The translations under genes and the position numbers were made by a program. This document shows, in pieces, positions 46,939-57,946 of a DNA stretch of 64,000 nucleotides. The first letter of the stretch is position 1; each line of letters begins with the position of its first letter. The notes beneath the pieces are model-generated. The model worked only from the letters and a program-made list of their open reading frames with translations. It did not search any database and had not been told where the DNA came from. Location: NCBI GenBank assembly GCA_022836615.1, contig MU405229.1, forward strand, positions 301,114 through 365,113, written 5' to 3'. Source of the stretch: Annulohypoxylon bovei var. microspora (taxonomy: Eukaryota > Ascomycota > Sordariomycetes > Xylariales > Hypoxylaceae).

Positions 46939-48525
46939 ATGAAGGCCACTCCACAGAAACCTGGCCCCAATGGGTCCCGGGTTGTCAAGCGTAGGTCGAT
47001 TCCTCGACTTGGAGATGGCTTGTCCGAGATCCTCAACGGCGTGTTTATTTCGTGTGCTACGGATAAAGAGTCGGACACGACTACTACTACTATAGCTACT
47101 ACTACCAAGAGTCACGACAGAAGCAGTCCAACTTCAACTTCTTCAGGAAGCACCTCGGATACCAATATCACTACACCTGGTTCATGTGCTAGATTCTCCA
47201 GCATCACCCAACGTCATGGTGCTAAGGAGCATCTCAATTTTCAGCACTACGGGCTACCCTTATCCGTGTCTACGCAAACATATTCGCAGCTATTTCCCAC
47301 AGCAAGCCTCAACAATGGTATTGACTATTGCCATGGTGATCAACCATCCTCTATCTCCCCGGGCACGTCTTCTTCTCCATCTCCGATTCATGTGACACCA
47401 GCTCACATGGCGGCGGCTAGAATCTTGCAAGGAATAAGATCGAGTAACGATTCAGCACTCCATAAGCTTATATTGTGGTTCCTTGGTGGAAACCTCTCCT
47501 TGTCCGAGACTATGGAGATGGCTAAGCAGTACCAATACTGGGACTTCCTTCAGGCTCTCGAAGCGTCGCATGTTATCACGACACCTGATGTTTCCCAGAC
47601 TGGTGTGAGCCAAGAACAAGGATTATCTATTCCAGTTGCTACGAGTCAATCTGCAGAGCATTCGACGTCGTATACGTTCAACAATGTGCACTCCGGACCA
47701 CAATCAGCGCACCAGTATGTCACTGGCGCCACTCGTCAACACTTCTATTGGAAGTTGATGAAGCATGTGGACATAGACAAGGTGATTGATCCGAATAGAG
47801 AATCCAAACTACATCTATTCGTGGACATGTCCAATATTTTCATTGGCTTCTGCGACGCTATCAAGGCTTCAAGACAGATTCCCCAGAGTCATCGAATACC
47901 TGTACCGTCATTCTCGTTTAGGACATTCGCCCTCTTAATGGAAAGGGAAAGGGTTGTGCAGAAGAGAATTCTAGCTGGGTCTACACCTGGCTATTCCGCC
48001 AGTAACCCCCGAATGCACTGGCCGCCCTACTTCGCAGAGGCAGAGGAGCTATACTACGAGATGAACATATTCTGCCGTGTGCAGACGCGAAAGCCAAGCC
48101 ACTCGAAGCGAAGAGGCAGAAGATCACCTAAAACGACCCCTTCTGACGTGCACGACCTTAGCACGGGAGAGTCCGTTGGGGATGACGGGGTAGCGGTGAC
48201 CTACGAAGTTCGAAATGGGGAGCAAGGCGTAGACGAGAACCTTCATCTCAATATGATGAATAGCATGTGGGATCATATCTCATGTCCCGGGACTATTGTA
48301 CTAGCTACCGGAGACGCAGCTGAAGCTGAATTTTCTAACGGCTTCCTACACTACGCGACCCGAGCGCTAGAAAAGGGATGGAAGCTTGAATTGGTCACAT
48401 GGAAACATTCGATTTCGTCTGCCTGGACTAATACGGAGTTCCTTGGAAAGTATTCTGGCCATTTCAGAATCGTCTTCTTAGATGACTTCATTGAAGAGCT
48501 TCAGACAGGCGAATTTGTTTTTTGA
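46939..48525 (+). CDS. NYN/PIN-like domain protein, uncharacterised
   Basis: A single-exon frame of 528 aa. The N-terminus is Ser/Thr-rich and probably disordered. A helical region near 155-210 (HMAAARILQGIRSSND, LILWFLGGNLSLSETMEMAK) has no family I know. From about residue 290 the sequence reads KLHLFVDMSNIFIGFCDAIK, and later SCPGTIVLATGDAAEAEFSN, GWKLELVTWKHSISSAW and FRIVFLDDF. Aspartates after strand 1 (VDMSN) and strand 4 (TGD), then a basic/aromatic strand, are the pattern of NYN/PIN-type ribonucleases. A basic insert with SKRRGRRSPK splits the domain at about 395-405. RNase activity is an inference. No known partner is adjacent, and wc-1 is divergent. Confidence 0.75.
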   Translation: MKATPQKPGPNGSRVVKRRSIPRLGDGLSEILNGVFISCATDKESDTTTTTIATTTKSHDRSSPTSTSSGSTSDTNITTPGSCARFSSITQRHGAKEHLNFQHYGLPLSVSTQTYSQLFPTASLNNGIDYCHGDQPSSISPGTSSSPSPIHVTPAHMAAARILQGIRSSNDSALHKLILWFLGGNLSLSETMEMAKQYQYWDFLQALEASHVITTPDVSQTGVSQEQGLSIPVATSQSAEHSTSYTFNNVHSGPQSAHQYVTGATRQHFYWKLMKHVDIDKVIDPNRESKLHLFVDMSNIFIGFCDAIKASRQIPQSHRIPVPSFSFRTFALLMERERVVQKRILAGSTPGYSASNPRMHWPPYFAEAEELYYEMNIFCRVQTRKPSHSKRRGRRSPKTTPSDVHDLSTGESVGDDGVAVTYEVRNGEQGVDENLHLNMMNSMWDHISCPGTIVLATGDAAEAEFSNGFLHYATRALEKGWKLELVTWKHSISSAWTNTEFLGKYSGHFRIVFLDDFIEELQTGEFVF

Positions 48526-49892
48526 AGCTTGATCTCCCTTCTCGAGCCGCGGTTGTGTCCTTTGGGGTGGATACTACTACTTTTAAGACGCCTAACTATA
48601 TGAAGCTTAGGACTCTATCTACTATCGAATCGACGCTTACCCCATTCATGGATTGCACATTTCACCAATTAGGTGCATTCCCTTTTTTTTTTTTTTTTTT
48701 TTCGGTTGTCATTCATATTGGCAAGCATTCCCAGGCGTTCGGTATATTAAGCTTGTTCGCATTTTCAAGGACGCATTTCGGTCGAGGTTTTCATGCTTCT
48801 AGATCTTGACATTATTGCAGAGTATATCTCTGCAGAAGAGCTACAATCATTGTATAGTGATGATTGTACCAACACACATCTACAGAGCATCCAGATTTGA
48901 TCTCAGCCGCATATCGAATCGGCGTTGTAGATGTTTGCTTTGCAGCGATTATTGCATCAGGACTGAAGAGTACGATTTGACGATTGATACCAAAGGGAAC
49001 CCAGACAGACACAGGCTAGAGGGGTGTAGGCCTGTGTCGAGATGACGGAACGGAATGGTGTTTCTGCGGTTATGGAAAAGCATCTCCGTTGGTTGGTTGG
49101 TTGATCGTTGGCTGTTAAGTCAAAACGGGTTGGTTTGTTGCGAGATACCCCTGGTAATGCGAAAGGCTCGCACAAATGTATCACACAGGCACTTAGAAGA
49201 TGAAAATTAGAGCTATGGAATATTCGCCCCCGACCGACTTTAGTCCCATATTCGTTGAAAGTGTGATTCATATAATTACTTTCGTGCGCTTTCCCTAGGT
49301 ACCTAGGTAAAGAGCGCAGAATCCAAGTAAGGGATACGGGGATACTAGTGCCACCACGTAATTATATACATCTAGAACTTAATGACTCTACCTAGTACCT
49401 ACAGGTACGCAGGTATCATATGCTTAGATAAAGGGCTAACACGGCTAATTTATAGAAAACACGCCGCGCGGAATGTAGAAGAATGGTGGGGGTAGAGGTT
49501 ATGTATGTACATAAGCAGCCTCGGGAGATAAGATGTAGTAGTACATACACAGGTACTGTTGTACCTAGGGTGGACAAAGAAAATGGAAGTCTAACCTTCA
49601 AATGTACTTGCTTAAACTTAGTCGCCTTAGGTAATCTTACAAGGCTTTGACGACGTACGAAATTGTTGCAAGTTGGATTCCTGTCCTCTTTCCTTCCTAC
49701 ATACTAATAATAGGTAACCAACACACCTAGTAACGAAAGCTTGATGTATAGTACATTCGTTTAGTTTACTTTCCTTGAAGATCACGATTCCTCTTCCTAT
49801 CTTAGCTCATAACCCTTCGGCGCCGCATTCGGAAATTTGAGCAACTACGTCGTGATCACTCAACCTCAACCCAATGAGTACAGTCTATTAAA
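48526..49892. other. Intergenic, NYN gene to GT25 gene
   Basis: This is 1.4 kb with a 20-base T run at 48683-48702 and TAGGTA motifs at 49296-49312 and 49391-49415. No supported gene. Confidence 0.5.
48683..48702. repeat. 20-base poly-T tract
   Basis: An uninterrupted T run of 20 bases in the 3' flank of the NYN gene. It is prone to length error. Confidence 0.8.
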
Positions 49893-51092
49893 ATGGCGGC
49901 ACTTCGTCAACCACCAAGGCATATCGTGATTAGCATCGCGGCATTCTCTCTCGTAGTCTGCTTCCTCATCTTCACACCGCGGTCTACAAATCTCGACCTT
50001 CATTCTATTGGCCACAGCTCTTCTCATACCCCGTCAGCGTCCTCTTCGGGGAAGTCCGATCGGTTCTATGGTAAGGATTACAAGGGCCACACCACTCCCG
50101 TAGACGTCAATCGAGTCGCAAACGAGACTCTGGGCTTCGAGAAGATCTTCATCGTCGGTCTTCCTGAGCGGACCGACAAGCGCGATGCTATCGCACTTAC
50201 TAGCGCTTTGACCGGGTTCCATGTCGAGTGGGTCAATGGTGTGAAGGGAGAGACGATTCCAGATAAAGCTGTACCGTTTGGTACAGATCGGAAGAAGCTC
50301 TGGGAAACAAACCTAGGAAGTTGGAGAGGGCATATGGATGCAGTTCGCCGCATTATTTCCGATGACCTAAGCTCAGCTCTCATTATGGAAGACGACATGG
50401 ACTGGGATGTACGACTCAAACCCCAGTTAGAGAGAATTGCTCAAGGTGCTAGAGCCCTGCTCTCCTCCGCCGCGAAGCCTAACTCCCCCTACGGCGATGA
50501 GTGGGATCTCATGTGGCTTGGTCATTGCGGCGAAGTTTTTCCCGAGACATTAGATGAGAACCTAGAAAAACCTGACGATGACCCCAGCATCGAATACATG
50601 TCACGGAAGTTCGTCATTGAGAAGGATATGACCGTACCCCCGAAAGATAAGGTTACTGGCCTTGTCAACTTCGGGGATTATCCTGAGCACACACGTTGGG
50701 TGCATATCACAGGCGCCCCCATATGTACTTTCGCATACGCCCTTTCGCAGCGAGGAGCTCGCAAAGTCCTCTTCGACCTGTCGGTAGATCATCTAACAGG
50801 GCCTTTCGATAACGCTTTAGCTGGACTCTGCAGACGAGCGGTCTCGACATGGGGCGTCGAAGATCCCGCGGTAGCCGGCGATCGCGGACTCGACGCAAAA
50901 TGCATCAGCGTCACTCCGCCCATCTTCTTCCACCACAAGGCAAGAGGTCTCGTAAATGGCGACAGTGATATTCAGACCGTTAAAGACGGAGAGATCCGTG
51001 AGAAGGGCAAGACCGAGAATATCGTGTGGAGTGCAAGAAACAATATCAAGAACATGATCATGGGAACCAGAATGGAGAGCCAATACGAATAA
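49893..51092 (+). CDS. Glycosyltransferase family 25 type II membrane protein
   Basis: A single-exon gene of 399 aa. Residues about 10-28 (IVISIAAFSLVVCFLIFTP) are a signal anchor, so the enzyme should sit in the Golgi with its catalytic part in the lumen. The GT25 (LPS-glycosyltransferase-like) motifs are present: KIFIVGLPERTDKRDAIAL, VEWVNGVKG, LGSWRGHMDAVRRI and the acidic nucleotide-sugar motif ALIMEDDMDWD at about residues 163-173. The C-terminal part has GAPICTFAYALSQRGARKVL and PIFFHHKA, also family-like. Fungal members are common but their sugar and acceptor are largely unknown, so the substrate is not assigned. The start is the only ATG that gives the anchor. Confidence 0.88.
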   Translation: MAALRQPPRHIVISIAAFSLVVCFLIFTPRSTNLDLHSIGHSSSHTPSASSSGKSDRFYGKDYKGHTTPVDVNRVANETLGFEKIFIVGLPERTDKRDAIALTSALTGFHVEWVNGVKGETIPDKAVPFGTDRKKLWETNLGSWRGHMDAVRRIISDDLSSALIMEDDMDWDVRLKPQLERIAQGARALLSSAAKPNSPYGDEWDLMWLGHCGEVFPETLDENLEKPDDDPSIEYMSRKFVIEKDMTVPPKDKVTGLVNFGDYPEHTRWVHITGAPICTFAYALSQRGARKVLFDLSVDHLTGPFDNALAGLCRRAVSTWGVEDPAVAGDRGLDAKCISVTPPIFFHHKARGLVNGDSDIQTVKDGEIREKGKTENIVWSARNNIKNMIMGTRMESQYE

Positions 51093-52120
51093 ATATTCAA
51101 ACTGAGAGCTGGTTCAGCATAAAACCGCTTATAACCACCAAGTATCAAACACCGGAATGAATCATACCTGACTCGGTACTTATAAACCTGCCGACGGAGG
51201 AGTCTATGAGGCCTAGCAAAATTGGGAATAAAGCCTTAAAAGAAGAGAGCTTGCTACGCTACGATAAAATAGGCACATATGATCGTCTACGCAAGTTGTA
51301 CAGGCCAACGCCAAATTTCAGCCTTGGGTCACTTCATGGGCCGTGCCAAGACTCATCAAATCCATCTTTGCCACTCGTCAACTCGAAGTGAAGCAAGAGC
51401 GTGTAGGGTGGAGGTTTCAAATTGTAAATTCAAAATAGTAAGGTGTTTACTAGAAATGATACCTAATAACCCGCCTATATGTCTCTAAAACCCTCAAGTT
51501 GGCATCACTGTTCAAACATACTCCCTAAACGCACTGTCATCCGTCTAATGATAGAGCTCTCCCAGGAGAAAGAGGAAATACATATCAGACACCAATTTTT
51601 GTTATCTTGACATGCCGTGTTGGTTCGGTATTTTAAAAATGTAGGGGAGAGGGGGAGGGGGAGGGGAGGAGGTGAAAGTAAGGTGCTTTCGCAGTGTCTC
51701 TTACTGAGATGATTTACTTGGCGAACGATCATGTAATACAATAGATTGTTACCTTGTATGACGAAAACGCCCATTGCACTCCTCACTCTACTCCGGGAGC
51801 CGACCTGGAGACTTCTAAGGCCTACCATTCATTATTAACGCAGAATCTGCCTAGATACCTAATCATCGCCTTATCTGTCTTAATTCGGCAATACATGTGA
51901 GGCCTGCATAGCTCGAATGATACTGAGCATACTCCCCAATGGGGAAGCTACATTCCAACATCTTTCCCTGGGATGTTATTTTCACTGTCTCTAGCAGGCT
52001 TAATGGAGTTTAAATCAAGTAACTTTTCCGTGTATTCACCCTTTTCCCCACCGACGAGTTACCTAACGCCTGCCCTACACATTATCGATAGCGAAGGACT
52101 GAGGTCTATAATATCCCGGA
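51093..52120. other. Convergent 3' intergenic region, GT25 / LYS2
   Basis: About 1 kb between convergent genes. It holds a G-rich quadruplex-type tract at 51644-51666. No gene is supported. Confidence 0.5.
51644..51666 (+). other. G-quadruplex-type tract
   Basis: Four runs of at least four G (GGGG AGA GGGGG A GGGGG A GGGG) form a strong potential G-quadruplex in the shared 3' flank of the GT25 and LYS2 genes. Confidence 0.7.
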
Positions 52121-55100
52121 CTAAGGGGCGCCTCCACGACCTCCGGTGCCCCCTACCGCTTGTGCCTGCACTATGTCTGCTCTAATATCAGGCAACTGCC
52201 TTCCTTTCTCGGTCGGTCGGTTGATGAACTTGATCTCGGCTAGGTATCGGAGATATCTTCCAACGTCCTCCCTGGAAATTCCGTAGCCGGAACTCTCGTC
52301 TATTCCAGTCCACTTGTCACCGTCCGCCTTGAGCACCGAGACCGCGTTTCTGTCATCCAGCTCCGGGGCACGGGTGGTTGCCGGGAGGTCATTCATGCAA
52401 AAATGTGCCAGCGGCATGAGCGCGTGCTGCTCTTGGTCCTTCTCGAGGGTACCGGCTGACACGAACTTCTCTAGCTCCTCTTTCCAGGAGTCGTAGCTGA
52501 TCTCTGGAGCCTTGTAGCCGTAGTACTCCAGTATCGATAGATACTCGTTCATGCGAAGACGCGGGTGGGCCGTAACGTGGATTACCTTCACTCCGTCCTG
52601 GAGAGGGTTCAGAGCGGCGGCAACAACTACTCGCGCAACGTGGTTCACGGGAACAGCGTTAACAGTATTGATGATGCGGGGGCGTGCTGAGAGCTGTATA
52701 CACCCTTTCAACATTCGGATCAGGAAATCGTCGACGTTGCAGACCCCGGTCTGAGAATCACCTAGCACGTATCCTGGACGGATAACCGAGCCTTGGAGAC
52801 CTCGTCGTCCAGCCTCTCGAACAAGTTGTTCTGACACCCACTTAGTCTGCCCGTACCCCGTGCCAAGTCCAGTGCGGCTCCCATTCATGTCATCACTCTC
52901 CATCACGGCGCCCTGGCCTGTCCTCGTCTGCTCCTCTGACAAGTTGATATAGTAATCTGTGTCGAGAACGCTAGTCGAGCTTACGAAACAAAAGACCTTC
53001 GCCTTCCCTTCGTTGCAGAGCTTCATCGCATCGATGGTCGACAACACATTGGATGCCATCATGTCCTGGTACTTTCGGATCCAGTGTACAGTGGCTCCAT
53101 TATGGATAACCACGTCGACTTCCTGGGCTAATCGCTGCCAGGTTGAATCATCAACGCCGAGCTGGGGTTTTGACAGATCTCCCACGACGGCACTCAATCT
53201 CTCCTGCCAGTCGTCGTTCCACAAGCCATAACCTTGCAGAGAACGGCTAAGTCGCTGGAGTGCTGCGTTTGAGTCTTTGGCACCGCGGACGTGTGTGATC
53301 AATTTGATGTCACGGGATGTCCGGTCGAGGATATCTTTCACAAGATATGATCCTAAAAACCCGGTTGCTCCCGTAAGAAAGATCGTAGAGTGCTCGGGTG
53401 TACCAATTGCCTCAAGGTCAGCAGATTGGTATCTTTCGGGTAGCTGACTCGATAACTCGTCTAGGGACTTGGTATAAGCTGGGTCACCCTCCTGCGCGTC
53501 ACTAGGACCGCTGTCGGCGCCACCAGCCTCTCCAACTCTCTTCTCAACATGGGAGCTGAAACTAGCTAGATCTGGATGCTCGTAAAAGCTGTTGATCGAC
53601 ACATCCGCGCCCAAGCCCTTGCGGACCTCCAGGAGAAATTGCTGGGCCAATAGACTATGTCCACCCAGATCAAAGAAGTTATTGTCCCGTCGGATAGTTT
53701 TCGGGTTGATTCCCCGGATGAGATCCGCCCATTTTTGAGCCACTGCTTGCTCCGTGGTAGTTAACGATTGCCAACTTCTTAAATCTTCCTCCGAGGCATC
53801 TTCGACAATCTCAGTAACGTCCGGGAACGGCAGGTTCGGCTTGTCGACCTTGCCATTGGGATTCAGGGGAAGTTTGTCTAGGACGATATAAATGCTCGGC
53901 ACGGAATGCGTCGGTAGTCGAGACTTCAAGTGATCTCGTACCTCGGTTTGCATACTCCGGTACTTCTTGAGAAAAACACGCGTAGGTCCCATTTCAACGC
54001 CCTCATCTTCCACCTCCTCCAACTCCCGGGAAGAAAGCCAACGTCGCCACTCAGCTGCTTCGGGGACCAAGTAGCTTACGAGAGTCGGTTCCTCGTTGCG
54101 ATCTCTTCTCACGAGGGTCTTGCAATCCCGGATCAATGGGTTTTGGCTAAGATTGCTGTCAATATCGTTGAGCTCAATACGAAACCCACGAATTTTGACC
54201 TGATCATCAGCACGGCCAGTACATTCGACGTCTCCGGATTTAAGGTAACGTCCTAGGTCCCCTGTACGGTAAAGCCGATCTCTCGGGCCCTTATAGTACT
54301 GTCGCCAAGGTTCATTATTGCTCGTCTTCTTGTCAGCCTCAACCCATGTCTCATTGTCGACGAACCAATTCGTCAAGAATTTCTGTTCGTTCATAGCTTT
54401 GTCGCCTAGATACCCCCTAGAAGCGAAACGATTAGCAGGATAGAAATAATGTACTTGATAAAACCCAACTCACTCAGCAAGGCCGGCGGCCCGAACAAAG
54501 ATCTCTCCTACTTCGCCGACCTGGCATTGTCGGGTTCGGTTTTCCCTATCGACCACCAGGAGCTGGACGTTTTGCATTCCTTGCCCTGCCGGAACTGTGT
54601 CCTTAAGTTTACCCATGAACTCGGGATCTCTTGCCCGGCTCGGGACTTCAAAGTAACTGACGGATCGCTGAGTCTCCGTAGTCCCGTACATGTTAATGAT
54701 ATTAGCGTTCACGGCCAGCTGCCTAAGAGACCGGCACTGCTTAGTCGTCAACACATCGCCGACAAAAAAGACGTGTTCTAGACTGGGAAATTCGGCTGTG
54801 GCACCGCCAACTAAGATCTGGCCCATGGCCGGGGTAAGATGGGTTACGGTGGGCTTCATTTCACGCATCCACTCAGCTAGTTTTTCGTGTTGAATATCCT
54901 CTTTGGATGGGACGAGAAGTTGGGCGCCGAGGTAGAGAGGTGTGAAGATGTCCCTCTGTACGGGGTCGTGGGCAAGGCCGGAGAGGAGGGTGTATCTGCT
55001 CTCGGATGACAGATGGAAGCGCTCTGCCATCCAATCAAAATACTTGGTCAGACTGAAATGGCGACCAAGTACTCCCTTCGGCCGCCCTTCACTTCCTGAC

Positions 55101-55804
55101 GTGAAGGACAAGGTAGGGTTCGAATCGGGCCCAACTATCACATTAGGCGGCGACGATGCAAGACCCCTTACATCGCTGAAGATGTCTTGAGCGCCTGCCT
55201 GGCCTCCAAAGAGACTGCCGTTGTCAAGGAGGCGTAGTTCGGGGACCTGGGCCTTTAGTTGAAGCTCTTGGTCGATATAGTCCTGAACCAAGTCTGCCAA
55301 AGGGCCATTCTCGTCAGTCGCACGGCCAATCTTGATTAAGGCTCGTGGCTGAGATACTTCGAGGTAAATCTTCTGTCTAGCCGGGGGATATGCAGGATCC
55401 AGGACAGTCATAGTGGCACCGGATGCCTTGAGTTCGAAGCTTAAGGTTAGCTAAAACATGAAGTTTGACTTGGTACATGAATATATAAATAAATATATAA
55501 ATATATAGTTTCCACATACCAGAGTACCCATGAAGGCAATAACCAAATCAACAGAGCGATGGGCCCAGATCATCACCACATCCCCATTTGTGATGCCGGC
55601 ATTGTGAAGATACCAAGCAAGGGCATTGGAAGCTTCGTATATTTGACGGTAGGTGAAGCGTCTCTCGGGTTGGGTCGAGGACTTGGTCTCCAAGACACAG
55701 ATACTATCGGGGTGCTTCTCGGCCTGGGCACGGAAGCGTTCATGAATTGAACCCGCATAGCCCGACCAGTCAAGATCGACTGTCGGGTCGGGTAGGGGGT
55801 CCAT
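52121..55804 (-). CDS. LYS2: Alpha-aminoadipate reductase Lys2
   Basis: Reduces alpha-aminoadipate to its semialdehyde in fungal lysine synthesis. The exons are 55804-55520, 55450-54474 and 54416-52121, giving 1185 aa. The NRPS-like order is visible. The adenylation domain is at about 25-560 (TLSFTSGSEGRPKGVLG, NMYGTTETQR, YRTGDLGR, PLNPNGKVDKP). The carrier domain has the phosphopantetheine serine Ser675 in FFDLGGHSLLA. The reductase domain starts at the NADPH motif TGATGFLGS (about 769-777), with YGQTK (Tyr942, Lys946) as the short-chain-dehydrogenase pair. The first 220 or so residues of yeast Lys2 have no counterpart: the protein begins at PLPDPTVDLDW, which I believe is usual in Sordariomycetes. 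Activity needs the Lys5 phosphopantetheinyl transferase, which is not in this window. Confidence 0.95.
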
Positions 55805-56370
55805 AACTGTGTTATAGCCCTACGGCTTTTACGAGTATCAAAACGTGTACGAAAATGAGTTTATTGTTGGAAAGGTTGTGAAAGTTATAACGCACCAAAA
55901 TGGTTATGAAGGAGAATGAGAATGGTGAATGATAAATAGTATAATAAATGTATGGTATGATTGAATGAATCACAGAAAATTATTGGAGGTAGTGGGGTAG
56001 TGGGGTAGGTAGTTAGGTACTAGGGAGGTACCGAGCTCTTGCTGTACGAGACAGTGTCTGCGCAGCAACTTGTATAAGTACCTACCTACCGTGATTCCGA
56101 GAACGGAGTACAGTCCTGGAGCTTAACTGGCACAATGGAATATGTGTTTAAGGGGGCCTACCCTCAGGAGGTCAACCTCGTTGCCGTCCAACCCGAATAC
56201 ACTTCTAAGTTCTACATGATCACATATTTCAGCATGTTGCACGGCAACCCCGTTAACAAGAAAGTCTATTGAACTAACTGGTCTACTACTTAACCCTCTA
56301 ACATTTCTACACTATGACTCATGAGTAAACCAATATATACCTATATATATATATATATATTTCCACCCCC
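55805..56370. promoter_or_regulatory. LYS2 upstream region
   Basis: This is 570 bp between the LYS2 start codon and the next gene's stop codon. It has TAGGTAGG-type motifs near 56000-56030 and 56080-56092, and an AT dinucleotide run at 56342-56361. No ORF or recognisable Gcn4-type site was assigned. Confidence 0.4.
56342..56361. repeat. (TA)n microsatellite
   Basis: About ten TA units directly after the stop codon of the secreted phosphodiesterase-like gene. Confidence 0.8.
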
Positions 56371-57946
56371 TCATACCCGAGGGAGCCTTGCTGTGTCATA
56401 CATATCGTCAGCGTTCAGCCGATCAACACCGAGCTGCGCCAGTGGCTCCCAGAGGTAATCTCCTGGCAAATTATCTATGTCATGTCAGCTTGTTTAGTAA
56501 ATATGTCAAACCTCCAAACTGAACTTACAATATCGAACTTTAAGCCCTGCCGAATGAGCATTCTGTACTTGAGATTGGACTTTATTTTTCTGATCCTGAC
56601 TGAAAGCACTCGCGCTCCCCGGGCTTCCGATCGCACCCTCGAAGTCGGCCGACGCGTAGTAGGAATTCGCACTGGTGAATTTAGAGTCCCACTGGTCCAC
56701 CTTGGCATCATAGAATACATCTCGGTCAGGAACACCGTCGCCAGAGTTGATCCGATCGAACGGCGCGCTTCCACTAGCTACGACAGTAATTTGTTTCTCG
56801 ACAAAATTGCCCCCGTCAAGGTGACTCAGGTATCCGCCGTCCCGAAGAGGTTGCAGCGCCTTCACAACAGCATCCAAGGTCCCGCTATCGGAAGTCTTGA
56901 AATCTACCAGCAATGTGACGCTCCGGCCAGGTTCGGCCTGGTATAAGCCACTACTACCCGGAGAGCCCCCGTTGTTGTGGTCTAGTATGTCTCGTAGCGG
57001 TTGCGTGTACTGAACCTTCAAGGTCCTTCCTGGAGTTGGGATGGTGTGTCCGATGATGACATCTCCGCCCGATAGGAACACATCAGCCTCGATCCCAATA
57101 CATCCTGCACTCATGGCCGAGTAAATAGGGATGTTTCGGGTGTAGTCATTATGGCTATGACAATTCGTAGGCTTAACGCTTTTCAGAGAATCTAGAGGCC
57201 AGGGATTCAAGGGCGGACCGGATCCCTTGTTGACGTCTTGTGCCCCCAGAGCTGAGCCGGAGAACAGTTTGTTAACCGCATCTTGCTTGGGCGGTACTTC
57301 GTTGGCCAGGGCGTGGTACGAAACACCATTGTTTCCAACCTGCCAAGTTCCACCTTTAGTATCGTGGTTGGTCTCTCCGGAACAGTTGCCGCCCTCTGCG
57401 CTTAATGCTAGGAGGTAGTTTTGACAGCTCTCGGCTGGTTCAAGTTAGCAGCTAACATCTACGTATGAGCAGATGGTAAATCGAAGCACTGACTTGAAAT
57501 AGTATGATCTGAGCTTTCCTTATTGTGGACCTCAACTACACTGGTTGTTAGACCCACGCACGGCTTTTCGCAGAAGCCAACATACAATATACAAATCCTA
57601 GGATTCCATACGAAGCCGGATCCTTTCCCCCGCTAAGGAAGACTTCCGTTGCCATGGAAAGATATCCACTAGGCTGCACCGTCTGTCCATTGGCCGCGCT
57701 ACAGAAGGCTTGTACCGCAGTGCTAAAGCCTCTGCGCGTATCACCTCCTTGGGCAATCGTGACATCGTCCCTGGGCATCCAAGTGCTTCCGCAGCTAGAT
57801 ATCCCATCCGTAGTCCGCGGTCTCAAGCAATGCCCAAGTGGAACGAACTAAGACTTTTATTAGTTCGGGCTTCGAATGTTCGAATAGGGTCTCGTGATAC
57901 TAACCAAGAACCCAGTAGCAGCAACCGCTAACAGAGTGAGCTCCAT
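56371..57946 (-). CDS. Secreted fusion: Cys-containing domain plus AIM6-like phosphodiesterase
   Basis: The exons are 57946-57905, 57847-57586, 57535-57494, 57434-56529 and 56474-56371, giving 451 aa with all introns GT-AG. A signal peptide is clear (MELTLLAVAATGFL plus FVPLGHC). Residues about 28-165 form a domain with four cysteines (SSCGSTW, AFCSA, ESCQN, GGNCSG) and the motif DTKGGTWQVGNNGVSYHAL, which resembles small secreted fungal proteins of unknown role. From about 185 a PLC-like phosphodiesterase fold of the Aim6 family begins: NCHSHNDYTRNIP, GIEADVFLSGGDVIIGH, VTLLVDFKTS, ITVVASGSAPFD, DVFYDAKVDQW and NSYYASADF, then HSAGLKVRYYNLPGD and VDRLNADDM. The catalytic or metal-binding His/Asn/Asp, Glu-x-Asp and second His are present. 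The join lies inside one uninterrupted exon, so the fusion is not an artefact of joining exons. Confidence 0.82.
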
